DNA from: RPQJ01 sp963746325 | GTDB taxonomy: Bacteria > Pseudomonadota > Gammaproteobacteria > Steroidobacterales > Steroidobacteraceae | Reading direction: 5' to 3' | DNA length: 64,000 nt | NCBI GenBank assembly: GCA_963746325.1 | Contig: CAVVBC010000002.1 | Coordinates: 69,070 to 133,069 of the forward strand | In this document: positions 1 through 12,852 of the stretch, in pieces | Numbering within the stretch: the first letter of the stretch is position 1 | How the letters are laid out: every line of letters starts with the position of its first letter | Translations under genes and position numbers: made by a program | Notes under the pieces: model-generated | Database searches by the model: none | Told to the model about the DNA's origin: nothing | What the model saw: only the letters and a program-made list of their open reading frames with translations

Positions 1-2659
1 TCCGACCGCGACCTCACCGACCAGTACGAGATGCTGGAGAAGTACCTGCAACGCCCGATGGAGCGGATCGAGGGCGTGGCGCGCGTGGAGCTCGAGGGCG
101 TGCAGCCGCGCGAAGTCCGCATCCTGGTCGACCCCACGCGCCTCGCGACCTACAACGTGGACGTGCGCGAGCTGCGGCAGGCCCTGGCCAAGGCCAATTT
201 CTCGGTGAGCGCCGGCGAGATCACGGAGAACGACTCGCGCTTCACCGTGCGCCCGATCGGCGAGTTCAGCCACATCGACGACGTCCGCAACCTGCTGATC
301 GGCCGCAACGTGCGGCTGTCGGACATCGCGCAGGTCGAGATGGTCGCGCCGGAGCTGACGGTGGGCCGCCGCATGGACGGCAAGCCGGCCGTCGGCATCG
401 ACGTGTTCAAGGCGACGCAGGCCAACGTGGTCGAAGTCGCCGACCGCGTCATCGAAGCCGTCGAGAATGCGCGCGCGCTGCCGCAGTTCCAGGGCATCCA
501 GATCCTGATCGTGGGCAACCAGGCCGACAGCATCCGCAGCTCGCTGCGCGAGCTGCGCAACGCCGGCATGATCGGCGCGGTGCTCAGCTTCTTCATGCTG
601 CTGTTCTTCCTGCGGCACCTGCCGACGACGGTCATCGTGAGCCTGGCGGTGCCGGCCTCGCTGCTGGTCACGCTGGCGGCGATGTATTTCCTCGGCTTCA
701 CGCTCAACATCCTGACGATGATGGGCATGCTGCTCGCCATCGGCATGCTCGTGGACAACTCCGTGGTCATCACCGAGAGCATCTTCCGGCACCGGCAGCT
801 GCATCCCGGCAAGCCGCTCGAGTCGACGCTCGCCGGCGTCAAGGAAGTGGGCGTCGCGACGCTCGCGGGCACGTGCTCGATGGTGATCGTGTTCCTGCCG
901 CTCGTCTTCGGCGAGCGCAACCAGATGTCGATCTTCCTGGTGCACGTGGCCGTGCCGATCATCGTGGCGATGCTCGCGTCGCTGGTGATCGCGCAGACGC
1001 TGCTGCCGATGCTGGCGGCGCGCATGTCGCCGCCCCCGCCCGTGCAGGAAGGCTCGTGGTTCGCGCGCCTGCAGGACCGCTACGAGGGCGCGCTCGACTG
1101 GGCCCTGACGCACCGCAAGTGGATGGCACTGATCACGCTGCTGATCGTGCTCTCGCCGGTGCCGCTGTTCGCGTTCAAGATCACCAAGGTCGACCCGTTC
1201 CCGCAGGAAGCGAGCCGCACCCTGATGATCAACTACCACATCGAGGGCTCCTACCCGATGGAGCGGGTCGAGCAGGCGGTGCGCCGCGTCGAGGCTTACA
1301 TCGCCGCGAACCAGGAGCGTTTCGAAGTCGACACCTATTACACGTACTGGGTCAACGACGAGGCCAGCACGCGCCTGTACCTCACGCCCAAGGAAGATGC
1401 GAAGGTCGCCGCCGCGGAGATCATGGAGCGGGTGCTGGAAGGCATGCCGGAGATCATCATCGGCAAGCCCAACTTCACGTTCGACGAAGGCATGGGCGGC
1501 TCGACCTCGTTCAGCCTGCAGCTGGCGGGCGAGTCCACGGAACGCCTGGCAACGATCTCGCGCGACGTGGCGCACCGGCTGTCCTCGGTCGAAGGGCTCG
1601 AGGCCGTGCGCTCAGAGGCCGGCACGGGCGAGCAGGAGGTGCAGGTCATCGTCAACCGCGACCGCGCCTCGCAGCTGGGCCTGACCACGCAGGACATCGC
1701 GCTCACCGTCGCGGGCGCGATGCGCGGCGACCGCCTGCCGGAACTGCGCACGTCCGAGCGCGAGCTGACGATGCGTCTCGCCTTCCGTGAATCGGACCGC
1801 CAGTCCGTGGAGGACCTCGCCCGCCTGCCCGTGATGCTGCCGGACGGGTCGCGCACCGACCTGGGCGCCGTCGCCGACTTCGTCGTGATGCCGAGCGACC
1901 GCGAGATCCAGCGCGTCAACCGCCTGACCACGGCCAGTGATCAACGCGAACCTGACGCAGGGCACGACCATGGACGAGGTGCGCGCGCGCGTCGAGCCGA
2001 TCATGGAGTCCTATCCCCTGCCGGCAGGCTACACGTGGAAGTTCGGCCGCGGCTTCGACGAGAACGACAAGGCCATCCAGACCATGACGCAGAACATGCT
2101 GCTCGCGGTGGTGCTGATCTTCCTGGTGATGGCGTCGCTGTTCGAGTCCGCGCTGTACCCGCTCTCGATCATCACCTCGATCGTGTTCGCGATCGTGGGC
2201 TCGATCTGGTTCCTGACGCTGACCGGCACCACGATCACGATGATGGCCATGATCGGCTTCATGGTGCTGATGGGGGTCGTGGTGAACATCGGCATCGTGC
2301 TCATCGCGCACGTGATCGACCTGCGCCACAGCGGCCTGCCCCGCCATCAGGCGATCCTGCAGGCGGGCCGCGACCGGCTGCGCCCGATCATGATGACGAC
2401 GCTCACGACGCTGCTCGGCATGCTGCCGCTGGCGATCGGCGATGCCCAGGTGGGCGGCGGCGGCGAAGGCCCGGCCTACCACCCGCTCGCGCGCGCGATC
2501 ATGGGCGGTCTGATGTTCTCGGCGGCGGTCTCGCTGATCATCGTGCCGGTGTTCTACGTGTGGTTCGATGACCTGAACCTGTGGCGCCAGCGGGTGTTCT
2601 CGCCACAGCAGGCTGCCGCGGCTGCGGCCATCCCGCCCGCGGCCGAACAGAGTGCTTGA
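1..2659 (+). CDS. RND-family efflux transporter, inner-membrane pump subunit (5' truncated, one frameshift)
   Basis: This is the proton-driven inner-membrane pump of a tripartite RND exporter (HAE1/AcrB-like), which pushes drugs or other amphiphiles through a periplasmic adaptor and an outer-membrane channel. The start lies before the window. The frame is open from base 1 to about 1935 and continues one frame over to the stop at 2659. Dropping one A near 1936 joins VNRLTTA to VINANLTQG. Porter-domain sequence is followed by a transmembrane bundle (GAVLSFFMLLFFLRHLP) and the TM4 motif GMLVDNSVVITES. AcrB has two adjacent acidic residues at that point (LVDDA), and here the second is Asn. A second bundle holds MMGVVVN-like segments near 2220-2310. 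The substrate cannot be told from sequence. The tail is Ala-rich (about 12 residues). Confidence 0.93.
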
Positions 2660-2669
2660 ACTTAAACTC

Positions 2670-2685
2670 TTAACCGCATGGTTAA
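2670..2685. terminator. Inverted repeat downstream of the RND gene, possible weak terminator
   Basis: TTAACC and GGTTAA are separated by GCAT, 11 bases after the RND stop codon. The sequence TAAAGGGTTTTT follows. The stem is short and AT-rich, so a rho-independent terminator for the pump operon is possible but weak. Confidence 0.35.
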
Positions 2686-2774
2686 TAAAGGGTTTTTAGC
2701 GCCCTGACGAGCCAGGAATACGCCGCGAGGAAACGTACCCGAGGCGCGGCCGCCATCGGTTCCAGCGACCCGCG

Positions 2775-3822
2775 TCAGCGCACCAGGGCGCGGTACAGCT
2801 CCCAGTACTCGTCCAGCAGCACGTTCGGCGCCGCACGCTTGCCCGGCGTGCGGCTGTCGGGCGGCACGATCGACTCGGGCAGCGGCACGGTCTCTTCGTC
2901 GTTGCGATAGGTCACCTGCCGCCGCAGCCGGTCGGCCCGCGTCTTGATCTCGACCAGGTCCTCGCCCATGCGCTCGATTTCGCCGGCCGCCTGCGCCGCC
3001 TGCTGCATCAGCGCCTGGCATTCCTCTGGCGTGCCGTAGTGCGCGTCGAACACGCGCTTCAGCGTGCTCTGCCGCGCGAGCTCCGCCAGGCCCCCGGCGG
3101 CGAGGCGATCGTGCAGCAGTTCTGCGTAGCCGATGACGGCGACGTTGACGGCGCGGCGTCCCTCGACGCTCAGGCCCGCGAACAGCGGCGGCGGCTCGGC
3201 CTGGATCGCCGCCACCTCGGCCTCGAGCCTCGCAATCTGCGCGGTGGCCTCCACCAGCCGGAAGTCGCGCGCGTGGATCTCGTCGGCCGCGCGGCGGCGG
3301 CGGAAGTAGTTCCAGAACCCCGTGAGCTGCGTGAAGCCGCTGGCGGGCGAGCTTCTGCTCCGCCTGCAGCTGCTCGCCCAGCACGCGCGCCTCGCTCAGC
3401 TCGCGGTCGACGACGGCGATGCGCTCGCGCTTCTGGCGCTCGAATTCCGCCAGCTGCTGCCGGCGCTCGCGGTCCTTCTGCTGCCGCGCAAGTTCGGCGC
3501 CGAATTGCTCCAGCCGCTTGCAGGCCGCCCGCCACAGCGCCTTGAGCTGGTAATAGGCGAGGCTCTTGTAGCCCTCTTCGGGCCGGCCGAGGTATTGCTC
3601 GAGCGCCGCCATCTGCTCCTCGACGCGCATCGTCGCGCCTTCCTGCAGCTTCAGGCGGTCGAGCAGGCGATGGCGATCGTCGTCGAGCGCAGTGAGCTCT
3701 TTCTTGAGCTCGACGCGATTGCGGAAGAGCGCGAACAGGCGCTCGTCTTCGATGGTGGGTTCGCGGCCGGCCAGGCGGTAAGCCAGCCTGCGCAGGCTTT
3801 CAGGCAGGCGCATGCGCCGCAA
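2775..3822 (-). CDS. Coiled-coil protein of unknown function (one frameshift)
   Basis: I do not recognise this family. The protein is about 349 residues and rich in Glu, Lys, Arg, Gln and Leu, with long heptad-like stretches (LALFRNRVELKKELTALDDD, then LARQQKDRERRQQLAEFERQ), so an extended coiled coil is likely. There is no signal peptide or membrane segment. The frame shifts near 3340, after EQKLA. The continuation reads SGFTQLTGFWNYFRRRRAADEI and later VLLDEYWELYRALVR at the C-terminus. The start overlaps the end of the upstream DUF1249 gene by 23 bases, so the two are probably co-transcribed. A structural or scaffolding role is only a guess. Confidence 0.7.
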
Positions 3823-4282
3823 CCCGCGCCGCCGGCGTGAACTCGTGACCCCGCTCCATGCAGTAGTCCAGCCACTTGTTGAGCATCATGTTGCGCAGCC
3901 AGCGCTCGCCGAGCTGCGCGGGGATCCCGGCCCGCACCTGCTCGAGGCTCTGGTGCCGGATCCAGCGCCCGCAGGCGCTCGCCTCGGCGAGCCGCGCGTC
4001 GTGGTACACGCGCAGCTCGAGGTCGGGATCGGCGACCAGGCTGTCCGCATCCTGGAACAGGTAGGTGAGGCGGATCGAGCTGGTGTACGGAGCGTGCTCG
4101 AGCACCGTGAGGTGCAGGTCGCAATCGCCGCTCACGCGCGACACGCGCGTGCCATGGTGCCGGCGCACGTCGCCCACGAGTTCACGCAGCCGCAGGTAGT
4201 TGCTTTCGTAGAGCGACATCAGGCTCACGAAACTCACCGGCCGGGCCCGCCAGGACGTGATGCAGAGGTGGTCGAGCAACAT
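3800..4282 (-). CDS. DUF1249 family protein (YqiB-like)
   Basis: This 160-residue protein matches the DUF1249 family (E. coli YqiB). The motifs are SFVSLMSLYESNYLRLRELV near the N-terminus, DLHLTVLEHAPYTSSIRLTY in the middle and a short C-terminal part with NKWLDYCMERGHEFTP. Biochemical function is unknown. In E. coli, yqiB lies near cpdA and nudF, but that context is not present here. I chose the ATG at 4282 because family similarity begins about 20 residues later and the sequence upstream has no similarity. The gene is intact and runs directly into the coiled-coil gene. The protein is presumably cytoplasmic. Confidence 0.85.
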   Translation of the reverse strand: MLLDHLCITSWRARPVSFVSLMSLYESNYLRLRELVGDVRRHHGTRVSRVSGDCDLHLTVLEHAPYTSSIRLTYLFQDADSLVADPDLELRVYHDARLAEASACGRWIRHQSLEQVRAGIPAQLGERWLRNMMLNKWLDYCMERGHEFTPAARVAAHAPA

Positions 4283-4367
4283 GGTTCGAATATAGCACAG
4301 GGTTTTGGCGGTCCTGTGAAGCCCTCCGCAACCTGCGACGATGGCCTGCGGCGGCGTCAGCCCGCGC

Positions 4368-5193
4368 TCACGGCCGCAGCCGGCGCTCGATGCCCTTGCG
4401 GTCGATGATGCGGCTCGCGATCTCCTCGATCGAGCACTCGGTGGTGTCGATCGACGGGATGCCGTGGCGATGGAACAGATTTTCTGCGCTGCGCATCTCA
4501 AATTCGCATTGCGAGATCGAGGCATAGCGGCTGCCCGGCTTGCGCTCGTTGCGGATCTGCTGCAGGCGCAACGGCGAGATCGTCAGCCCGAACAGCTTGG
4601 GCGTGTAGCCGCGCACCGACGCCGGCAGCTGCTTGCCGTCGAAGTCGTCCTCGGTGAACGGATAGTTGGCGGCGAAGACGCCGTACTGCATGGCCATGTA
4701 GATGCAGGTGGGCGTCTTGCCCGAGCGCGACACGCCGATCAGGATCACGTCCGCCCGCTCGTAATCGGCCGTGATCGCGCCATCGTCCGCGGCGAGCGCG
4801 AAGTTGGTGGCCTCGATGCGCGTGCTGTAGACGAGCTGGTCGGCGATGCCGTGCGCACGCCCGGCGCGCTCGCTCGACTTGATCATGCAGTTCGCCTTCG
4901 AGCGGGCCGAGGAACGCGTCGAAGAAATCGAGGAACAGGCCGTTGCTGGTCTTGACCACGCGGCGCAGGTCGTCCTTCACCAGCGTGCTGAAAACAATGG
5001 GCCGCATCCCGTCTTCCTTGCCGGTTGCGTTGATCTTTCTGACGGCTTCCTCTGCCTTGTCAACGGTGGCTATAAATGGCAGAGTCACCTGCCTGAAGTC
5101 CTGGCCCTCGAATTGCGTGAGCAGGCTGTGCCCCATCGTCTCGGCAGTCACGCCGGTCTGGTCAGACACGAAAAACACCGTTCGCCGAATCAT
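4368..5193 (-). CDS. ppsR: PEP synthase regulatory protein (bifunctional kinase/pyrophosphorylase, one frameshift)
   Basis: PpsR (DUF299) switches PEP synthase off by ADP-dependent phosphorylation of a threonine next to its catalytic histidine, and on by Pi-dependent dephosphorylation. The start MIRRTVFFVSDQTGVTAETM is characteristic. The P-loop-like motif GVSRSGKTPTC lies in the middle, and the C-terminus keeps RSAENLFHRHGIPSIDTT. The length is about 275 residues, as expected. The frame changes near 4890, between FLGPLEGELH and KSSERAGRAHGIADQL. The gene is divergent from ppsA, with 47 bases between the start codons, so the enzyme and its regulator share a promoter region. Confidence 0.95.
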
Positions 5194-5240
5194 GGGCGCA
5201 GTGTTTCACCTCCATCGTTGACGTAGCAAGGGGCCCGCTC

Positions 5241-7615
<2,375 letters not shown>

Positions 7616-7617
7616 GT

Positions 7618-8088
7618 TTATTTCTTGGCCAGGCGGGCCTTGTACTCGCCCACGAGCGCATCGGCACGGATCAGTTCGGCGCCTGACAGCTGCGGCTCGA
7701 CCACCGCCCTGGCCTCGCGCGCGCGGGGCGCCACGAGGTCGCCCCACACCTTGTCCTCAGCGGCCAGCAGCAGGTACGCGAAGCCCTGCGCGTTGTCACG
7801 CGCGATGTACTTGCCTTCGAGCAGGTCCAGGCCCACGAGATACTGCGCCCGCGCATCGCCCGCCTCGGCCAGCTGGCGCAGGGTGACCAGCGCCTCCGCC
7901 TGCTTGCCCTGCTCGTAGAGCTGGCTGGCGACGTCGAAGGGACGCGCAGGCGCTGCGGATGGTGCCGCGCGGAGCGGCGGTCGCGGGTGGCGCGGGGCCA
8001 CCGAACTGAGCCTGCGTGGCGGGCGCCAGCGGCCAGCAGCGTGACCAGCGCCCAGCACGGCGCCACGTCCCAATTGCAGATGATTCAT
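7618..8088 (-). CDS. Sel1-like repeat protein, probably exported
   Basis: The C-terminal 100 residues contain one Sel1/TPR-like helical repeat (LYEQGKQAEALVTLRQLAEA, then GDARAQYLVGLDLLEGKY). Such repeats usually bind other proteins. The first 50 residues in this frame are not convincing. A neighbouring frame at 8066-8020 encodes a hydrophobic stretch (WALVTLLAAGA) that looks like a signal peptide, so indels probably hide a secreted N-terminus. The stop lies two bases from the ppsA stop, and the genes converge. The specific role is unknown. Confidence 0.6.
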   Translation of the reverse strand: MNHLQLGRGAVLGAGHAAGRWRPPRRLSSVAPRHPRPPLRAAPSAAPARPFDVASQLYEQGKQAEALVTLRQLAEAGDARAQYLVGLDLLEGKYIARDNAQGFAYLLLAAEDKVWGDLVAPRAREARAVVEPQLSGAELIRADALVGEYKARLAKK

Positions 8089-8101
8089 CGCAGCTCCAGA
8101 G

Positions 8102-8702
8102 TCAGAGGGCAGGTGTGCGGCCCGCCAGCGCGTGGGCCAGCGTGCCGCCGTCGACGTATTCGAGTTCGCCGCCCACCGGCACGCCGTGCGCGATGCGTGA
8201 CGCGCGCAGGCTGAAGCGCGCGGCGACCTCGGCCAGGAAATGCGCGGTGGCCTCGCCTTCCACGGTGGGGTTCGTGGCCAGGATCACTTCCTTGACCTCG
8301 CCTTCGCCGCAGCAGTTTCTCGAACTCGCGGATGCCGATCTCGGCCGGACCGACGCCGTCGAGCGGCGACAGGTGGCCCATCAGCACGAAGTAGCAGCCG
8401 CGGAAGCTCGCCGTCTGCTCGATCGCGACCACGTCCGCCGGCGACTCGACCACGCAGAGCAGCGTGGCGTCGCGCCCGGTCGAGGCGCAGATCGGGCAGA
8501 GCTCGCCCTCGGCGAACATGCGGCAGCGCTTGCAGTGACCGAGCTTCTCCATCGCGCTGGCCACCGACGCCGCGATCTCGCCGCCGCCGCTGCGATCGCG
8601 CTCGAGCAGGTGGAACGCCATGCGCTGCGCCGACTTCGGCCCCACGCCGGGCAGGCAGCGCAACGCCTCGATCAGGCGGCTCAGGGACGGTGGGTACAGC
8701 AT
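8102..8702 (-). CDS. recR: Recombination mediator RecR (one frameshift)
   Basis: RecR works with RecO, and sometimes RecF, to load RecA on SSB-coated single-stranded DNA during gap repair. About 199 residues are visible, close to the usual 200. The parts are a helix-hairpin-helix (LPGVGPKSAQRMAFHLLERD), a Cys4 zinc finger (CKRCRMFAEGELCPIC) and a Toprim domain (LLCVVESPADVVAIE, then MILATNPTVEGEAT). The frame shifts near 8317 between FEKLL and EGEVKEVILATNP. The order dnaX-ybaB-recR on one strand with short gaps is the standard bacterial operon. Confidence 0.95.
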
Positions 8703-8709
8703 GCGCGGC

Positions 8710-9036
8710 TCAGAACGGCAGCTTGAAACCCGGCGGCAGGTTCATGCCGCCCATGACGCCGGCCATGCGCTCCTGCGTCGCGGTTTCGAGGCGCTGCGCC
8801 GCGTCGTTGATCGCCGCGGCGACGAGGTCTTCGATCATCTCGCGATCGTCGAGCGGCACGCCGGGATCGATCTGCACGCGCTTCGCCTCGTGCTTGCCGT
8901 TCATCGTGACCTTGACCATGCCGCCGCCGGACTCGCCGACGACCTCCATGGCCGCGATCTCCGCCTGCGCCTTCTGCATGTTGGCCTGCAGCGCTTGCGC
9001 CTGCTTCATCATGTTGCCGATGCCGCCTTTCATCAT
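8710..9036 (-). CDS. ybaB: YbaB/EbfC nucleoid-associated protein
   Basis: This is a 108-residue DNA-binding protein of the YbaB/EbfC family. These proteins form tweezer-shaped dimers and coat the nucleoid. The sequence is intact. It starts MMKGGIGNMMKQAQALQANM, has the GMVKVTMNGKHEAKRVQID strand region and ends NLPPGFKLPF. I chose the ATG at 9036 for its fit to the family start. It lies between dnaX and recR, seven bases from the recR start, as in most proteobacteria. Confidence 0.95.
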   Translation of the reverse strand: MMKGGIGNMMKQAQALQANMQKAQAEIAAMEVVGESGGGMVKVTMNGKHEAKRVQIDPGVPLDDREMIEDLVAAAINDAAQRLETATQERMAGVMGGMNLPPGFKLPF

Positions 9037-9079
9037 CGTACGTCTCGTGGAAGTGATTGGTGATGGGTGAGCCGGGCGT

Positions 9080-10697
9080 TCAACCCAGCGGCTTGACCGA
9101 ACCGGGCCGAACCGTGGCGCCGAACACATCGCGCATCGCACGCACCGCCGGATCGCTTTCGATCGCAGCTTCGGCCGCGCGTTGCCGGTCGTCCGCCGCG
9201 ATGGCATCGCGCTTGGCTGGCGTGAGCATCTCGCCGGGTGCCTCGGCCTGCGTGATCTCGAGCCGCACCGGCTCGCCGAAATACTGCGACAGCGCCTCCG
9301 CCAGCCGCGTCTCGATCTGCGGCCGGCGGAAGCTCTCGCCCGCCGGGTCGAGTCGCAGGCGCACCACGCCGCCTTGCGTTCGAGCAGCACGCAGTTCGCG
9401 GCGAAATGGCGCGCCGTGCCCTGCAGGCCCAGGGCGCGTGACGATGCGCGTCCCAGTCGGTAGCGACCGGCAGCGCGCGTTCGGGCGTGCGCTCCGGCGT
9501 GCGTTCGGGCGCGACGCACCATGCCTGGCAGCCGGCGCACTGACGCCACGCGCCATCGTCGCGCGCGCTGCAGGCGGTGGCGGTGCCGCCGACGCCGTCG
9601 GCGCGACGCCTTGCGGACGGAACGCGAGCATGCGCAGCAGCGCCATCTCGAAGCCGCCGCGCGCATCGGGCGCGTAGTCGAGATCGCGGCGCGAATTGAT
9701 CGCGATCTGGTACAGCAACTGCACGTCTTCGGGCGAAAACTTCGCCGCGAGCTCGGCCAGCAGCCGGTCCTCGTCCTCGTCGTCGCCCGGCGGCAGCTCG
9801 GGCAGCGCCTGCAGCAGCGCCATGCGCTGGATCGCGCCCGACAACTCGCCGAGGGCCTGGTGATAGTCCGGCGCGCGTTCGTCGAGATGCGCCACCTGCT
9901 GCATCAACGCCGCACCGTCTTTCTCTGCCAGCGCGCGTCAGGATGCCCTGGACGTGCTTGCGGTCGAGCGTGCCGAGCAGCGTGCGCACTTCGGCCTCGA
10001 GCGCGCGACCGCCGCCGAACGCCAGCACCTGGTCGAGCAGCGACAGCGCATCGCGCATGCTGCCTTCGGCGCCGCGCGCGATGGCCTTCAGCGCGGCCGG
10101 CTCGAACTCGACCTGCTCGGCCGCGCTGATCTGCGCCAGCCGGTCGTAGATCAGCGGCAGCGGCAGGCGCCGCAGGTGGAACTGCAGGCAGCGCGACAGC
10201 ACCGTGACCGGCAGCTTCTGCGGATCGGTGGTCGCGAGCAGGAACTTGACGTGCGGCGGCGGCTCCTCGAGCGTTTTCAGCAACGCGTTGAACGAGTGCG
10301 TCGAGAGCATGTGGACTTCGTCGATCAGGTAGACCTTGTAGCGACCGCGCGCGGGCAGGTACTGCACGTTGTCGAGCAGGTCGCGCGTGTCGTCCACCTT
10401 GGTGCGCGAGGCGGCGTCGACTTCGAGCAGGTCGACGAAGCGGCCGGCGTCGATGTCGGTGCAGGCCGGGCACTTGCCGCACGGAGTCGACGACACGCCC
10501 TTCTCGCAGTTGAGCGACTTGGCGAAGATGCGCGCGATCGTGGTCTTGCCCACGCCGCGCGTTCCCGTGAACAGGAAGGCGTGGTGGATGCGGCCGGAGT
10601 CGAGCGCGTTGGTGAGCGCGCGGCGGACGTGGTCCTGGCCGACGAGCTGGTCGAACGTGCGCGGACGCCATTTGCGGGCGAGGACGAGGTAACTCAT
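9080..10697 (-). CDS. dnaX: DNA polymerase III subunits gamma/tau (about three frame changes)
   Basis: DnaX is the ATPase of the clamp loader, and tau also tethers polymerase cores to the helicase. The N-terminal AAA+ domain is complete: MSYLVLARKWRPRTFDQLVG, Walker A GTRGVGKTTIA, zinc-binding cysteines in CEKGVSSTPCGKCPAC, Walker B YLIDEVHML and sensor LLATTDPQKLPVTVLSRCLQ. The frame shifts near 9930 and twice around 9375-9445. The tau C-terminal part is recognisable (GTARHFAANCVLLER, PQIETRLAEALSQYFGEPVR). I see no clear slippery A-run that would make gamma by programmed frameshifting. The protein is about 538 residues, on the short side for tau. The 4.5S RNA gene lies directly upstream. 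Confidence 0.93.
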
Positions 10698-10720
10698 CGG
10701 GCGAGCAGCTCTGGGTAGGC

Positions 10721-10832
<112 letters not shown>

Positions 10833-10846
10833 ATTGGAGAGTCGCG

Positions 10847-10852
10847 ACTATA
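10847..10852 (-). promoter_or_regulatory. -10 box for the 4.5S RNA
   Basis: On the minus strand TATAGT lies here, so transcription would start about seven bases on, near 10840, just before the closing helix of the 4.5S RNA. The base sequence between box and start is GC-rich (CGCGACT), resembling stable-RNA discriminators. No good -35 box is visible. Confidence 0.55.
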
Positions 10853-10863
10853 CCACGCCGGGA

Positions 10864-12321
10864 TCAGTCCTTCGGCACCGGCGGCGGGCCATCGGGCACG
10901 TAGGCCTTGTAGACCGTTGCGCCCTTTTTCGCCTTGAATTCGGCCTGTACTGCGGCCAACGCGCGCGGTTGCTCGTACAGGTCGGCCATCGTCGCGGCGA
11001 GCACCTTGGCGGCCTGCACCATCCCCTTGTGCCCGATCGACATGCCGCCCGCGGCGACCACGGGCCAGGCATGCCACGGCGCATCGACGGGTGACGTCGC
11101 GACCGAAACGTGCAGCGTCGGCGCGATCCAGCTGATGTCCGCCACGTCCGTCGAGCCGCCCTCGGCGACCTGGCCTTCGAGGGGCTTCACGCCTTCGAAC
11201 ATGCCCACCTCGGGCACGCCGGTGTTCCTCTGGATCTGCTTCGCGAACGCCTGCTCCGCGTTCGTGTACTTGATCGGGCCCAGCAGCAGCAGGTTCTGGT
11301 GCAGCAGCCGCGCGCCGGTCTCGTTGACGAGCATGTCCCACGAGCCGCCATCCACCGTCACCTTCGCCGTCGTCTCGGTCATCGTCGCCGCGCCGTCGGC
11401 CACCTTGCGCGTGCGTGCGAGCAGGGCTTCGACTTCGTCGCGTTTCCAGTCACGCAACCAGAGCGAGACCTTGGCGTGCGCCGGCACCACGTTCGGCACG
11501 TCGCCGCCGCCGAGGATCACGTAGTGCATGCGCGAGGTGGGCTTCACGTGCTCGCGCATCAGGTTGATGCCGTGCGTGAACAACTCGGCTGCGTCGAGCG
11601 CGCTGCGACCGTTCCACGGATCGCCCGCGGCATGCGCGGTGCGGCCCTCGAACTCGACGATCATCGTGACCATCGCCTGGCTGGAGGTCATGTCGGCCTG
11701 GGTATCGTCGCTGGGGTGCCAGGCGAGCACGGCGTCGACGTCGTCGAAGAGGCCTTCGCGCGCCATGTAGACCTTGCCGCCCACGTCTTCCTCGGCCGGC
11801 GTGCCGAAGAACTTCACGGTGCCCTTGAGCTTGCCCGCGGCGATCTGCTCCTTGATCGCGATGGCCGCACCTAGGCTCGCTGCGCCGAACAGGTTGTGAC
11901 CGCAAGCATGACCGGCCGCGCCTGCCTCGAGCGGTTCCTGCACCGGGCTCGCCTTCTGCGAGACGCCGGGCAAGGCGTCGTACTCGCCCATCACGCCGAT
12001 CACGGGCTTGCCGGAGCCGTAGGTGGCGACGAATGCCGTCGGCATCCCGGCGACGCCCCGCTCCACCGTGAAACCCTGTTGCTCGGCGTAATCGGCGAGC
12101 ACTGCAGCCGACCGCTTTTCACGCAGCGCCGTCTCGGCGTACGCCCAGACCTTGTCGGAAATATCGGCGAGGTCGGCGGCATGCCGGTCGACGGAGTTGA
12201 GCGCGGCACGCTTGGCGGCCGTCTCCTGCGCAGGTGCAACCGGCGGCGGCGAAGTCGCTGCCAGCGCGGCGCCAGCGCAGAGAGTGGCGCAGAGGGCGGT
12301 GAAGGAAAGTCGGATCTGCAT
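10864..12321 (-). CDS. Exported M20-family amidohydrolase (AbgB-like)
   Basis: This intact 485-residue metallopeptidase-type amidohydrolase most resembles aminobenzoyl-glutamate hydrolase subunit B (AbgB). It starts with a signal peptide (MQIRLSFTALCATLCAGAALA). The first metal motif is EYDALPGVSQ, followed by AGHACGHNLFGAASLGAA, FGTPAEEDVGGK and the dimerisation-domain motif GRTAHAAGDPWNGRSALDAA. A conserved His occurs near the C-terminus (LHVSVATSPVDAPWHAWPVV). E. coli AbgB is cytoplasmic and pairs with AbgA, but no AbgA partner is present here and this protein is probably periplasmic. Its substrate, presumably an amide or peptide, is unknown. Confidence 0.88.
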   Translation of the reverse strand: MQIRLSFTALCATLCAGAALAATSPPPVAPAQETAAKRAALNSVDRHAADLADISDKVWAYAETALREKRSAAVLADYAEQQGFTVERGVAGMPTAFVATYGSGKPVIGVMGEYDALPGVSQKASPVQEPLEAGAAGHACGHNLFGAASLGAAIAIKEQIAAGKLKGTVKFFGTPAEEDVGGKVYMAREGLFDDVDAVLAWHPSDDTQADMTSSQAMVTMIVEFEGRTAHAAGDPWNGRSALDAAELFTHGINLMREHVKPTSRMHYVILGGGDVPNVVPAHAKVSLWLRDWKRDEVEALLARTRKVADGAATMTETTAKVTVDGGSWDMLVNETGARLLHQNLLLLGPIKYTNAEQAFAKQIQRNTGVPEVGMFEGVKPLEGQVAEGGSTDVADISWIAPTLHVSVATSPVDAPWHAWPVVAAGGMSIGHKGMVQAAKVLAATMADLYEQPRALAAVQAEFKAKKGATVYKAYVPDGPPPVPKD

Positions 12322-12366
12322 TCAGTTAAACCCCAGAGTGTTTTCAGCACGCCCTCACCCCATCCC

Positions 12367-12852
12367 TCACCCGCGGCCGCGGTAAGGCGGCACGCCCTGC
12401 TCCGGCAGCCAGAGACCCGCCGGCGGGCGTCCGGTTTGCCAGAACACGTCGATCGGCATGCCGCCGCGCGGATACCAGTACCCGCCGATGCGCAGCCACC
12501 GCGGCTGCAGGAAGTCGACCAGCCGGTCTGCGATCGCGAGCGTGCAGTCTTCGTGGAAGGCGCCGTGGTTACGAAAGCTCGCGAGGTACAGCTTCAGCGA
12601 CTTGCTCTCGACCAGCCACTTGGCAGGCACGTAATCGAGCACGAGGTGCGCGAAATCGGGCTGGCCCGTGATCGGGCACAGCGACGTGAACTCCGGCGCC
12701 GCGAACCGCGCCAGGTACGTCTTGCGCGGGTGCGGGTTCGGCACGCGCTCGAGCACCGCCGTCGCGGGCGACGCCGGCGGCGGCGTGGCCGTGCCGAGCT
12801 GCTGCAGCCCGGCATAGATCGAGCCGGACTTCTTCCTGCGGGCAACGCTCAC
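12367..12852 (-). CDS. queF: NADPH-dependent 7-cyano-7-deazaguanine reductase (short form)
   Basis: QueF reduces preQ0 to preQ1 in queuosine biosynthesis. This is the short unimodular type of 161 residues. The nucleophilic Cys59 and the catalytic Asp66 sit in EFTSLCPITGQPDFAHLVLD. The fold motif ESKSLKLYLASFRNHGAFHE is also present, with its substrate-binding Glu. The GTG start at 12852 overlaps the pepF stop as GTGA, so the two genes are translationally coupled. Conservation supports that start, although the first 30 residues are basic and variable. The gene is intact. Confidence 0.93.
   Translation of the reverse strand: MSVARRKKSGSIYAGLQQLGTATPPPASPATAVLERVPNPHPRKTYLARFAAPEFTSLCPITGQPDFAHLVLDYVPAKWLVESKSLKLYLASFRNHGAFHEDCTLAIADRLVDFLQPRWLRIGGYWYPRGGMPIDVFWQTGRPPAGLWLPEQGVPPYRGRG

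Noticed and set aside
9900..9960. Programmed dnaX frameshift making gamma
   Set aside because: The break is not at an A-rich slippery site with a downstream hairpin. It fits the general indel pattern of the window.
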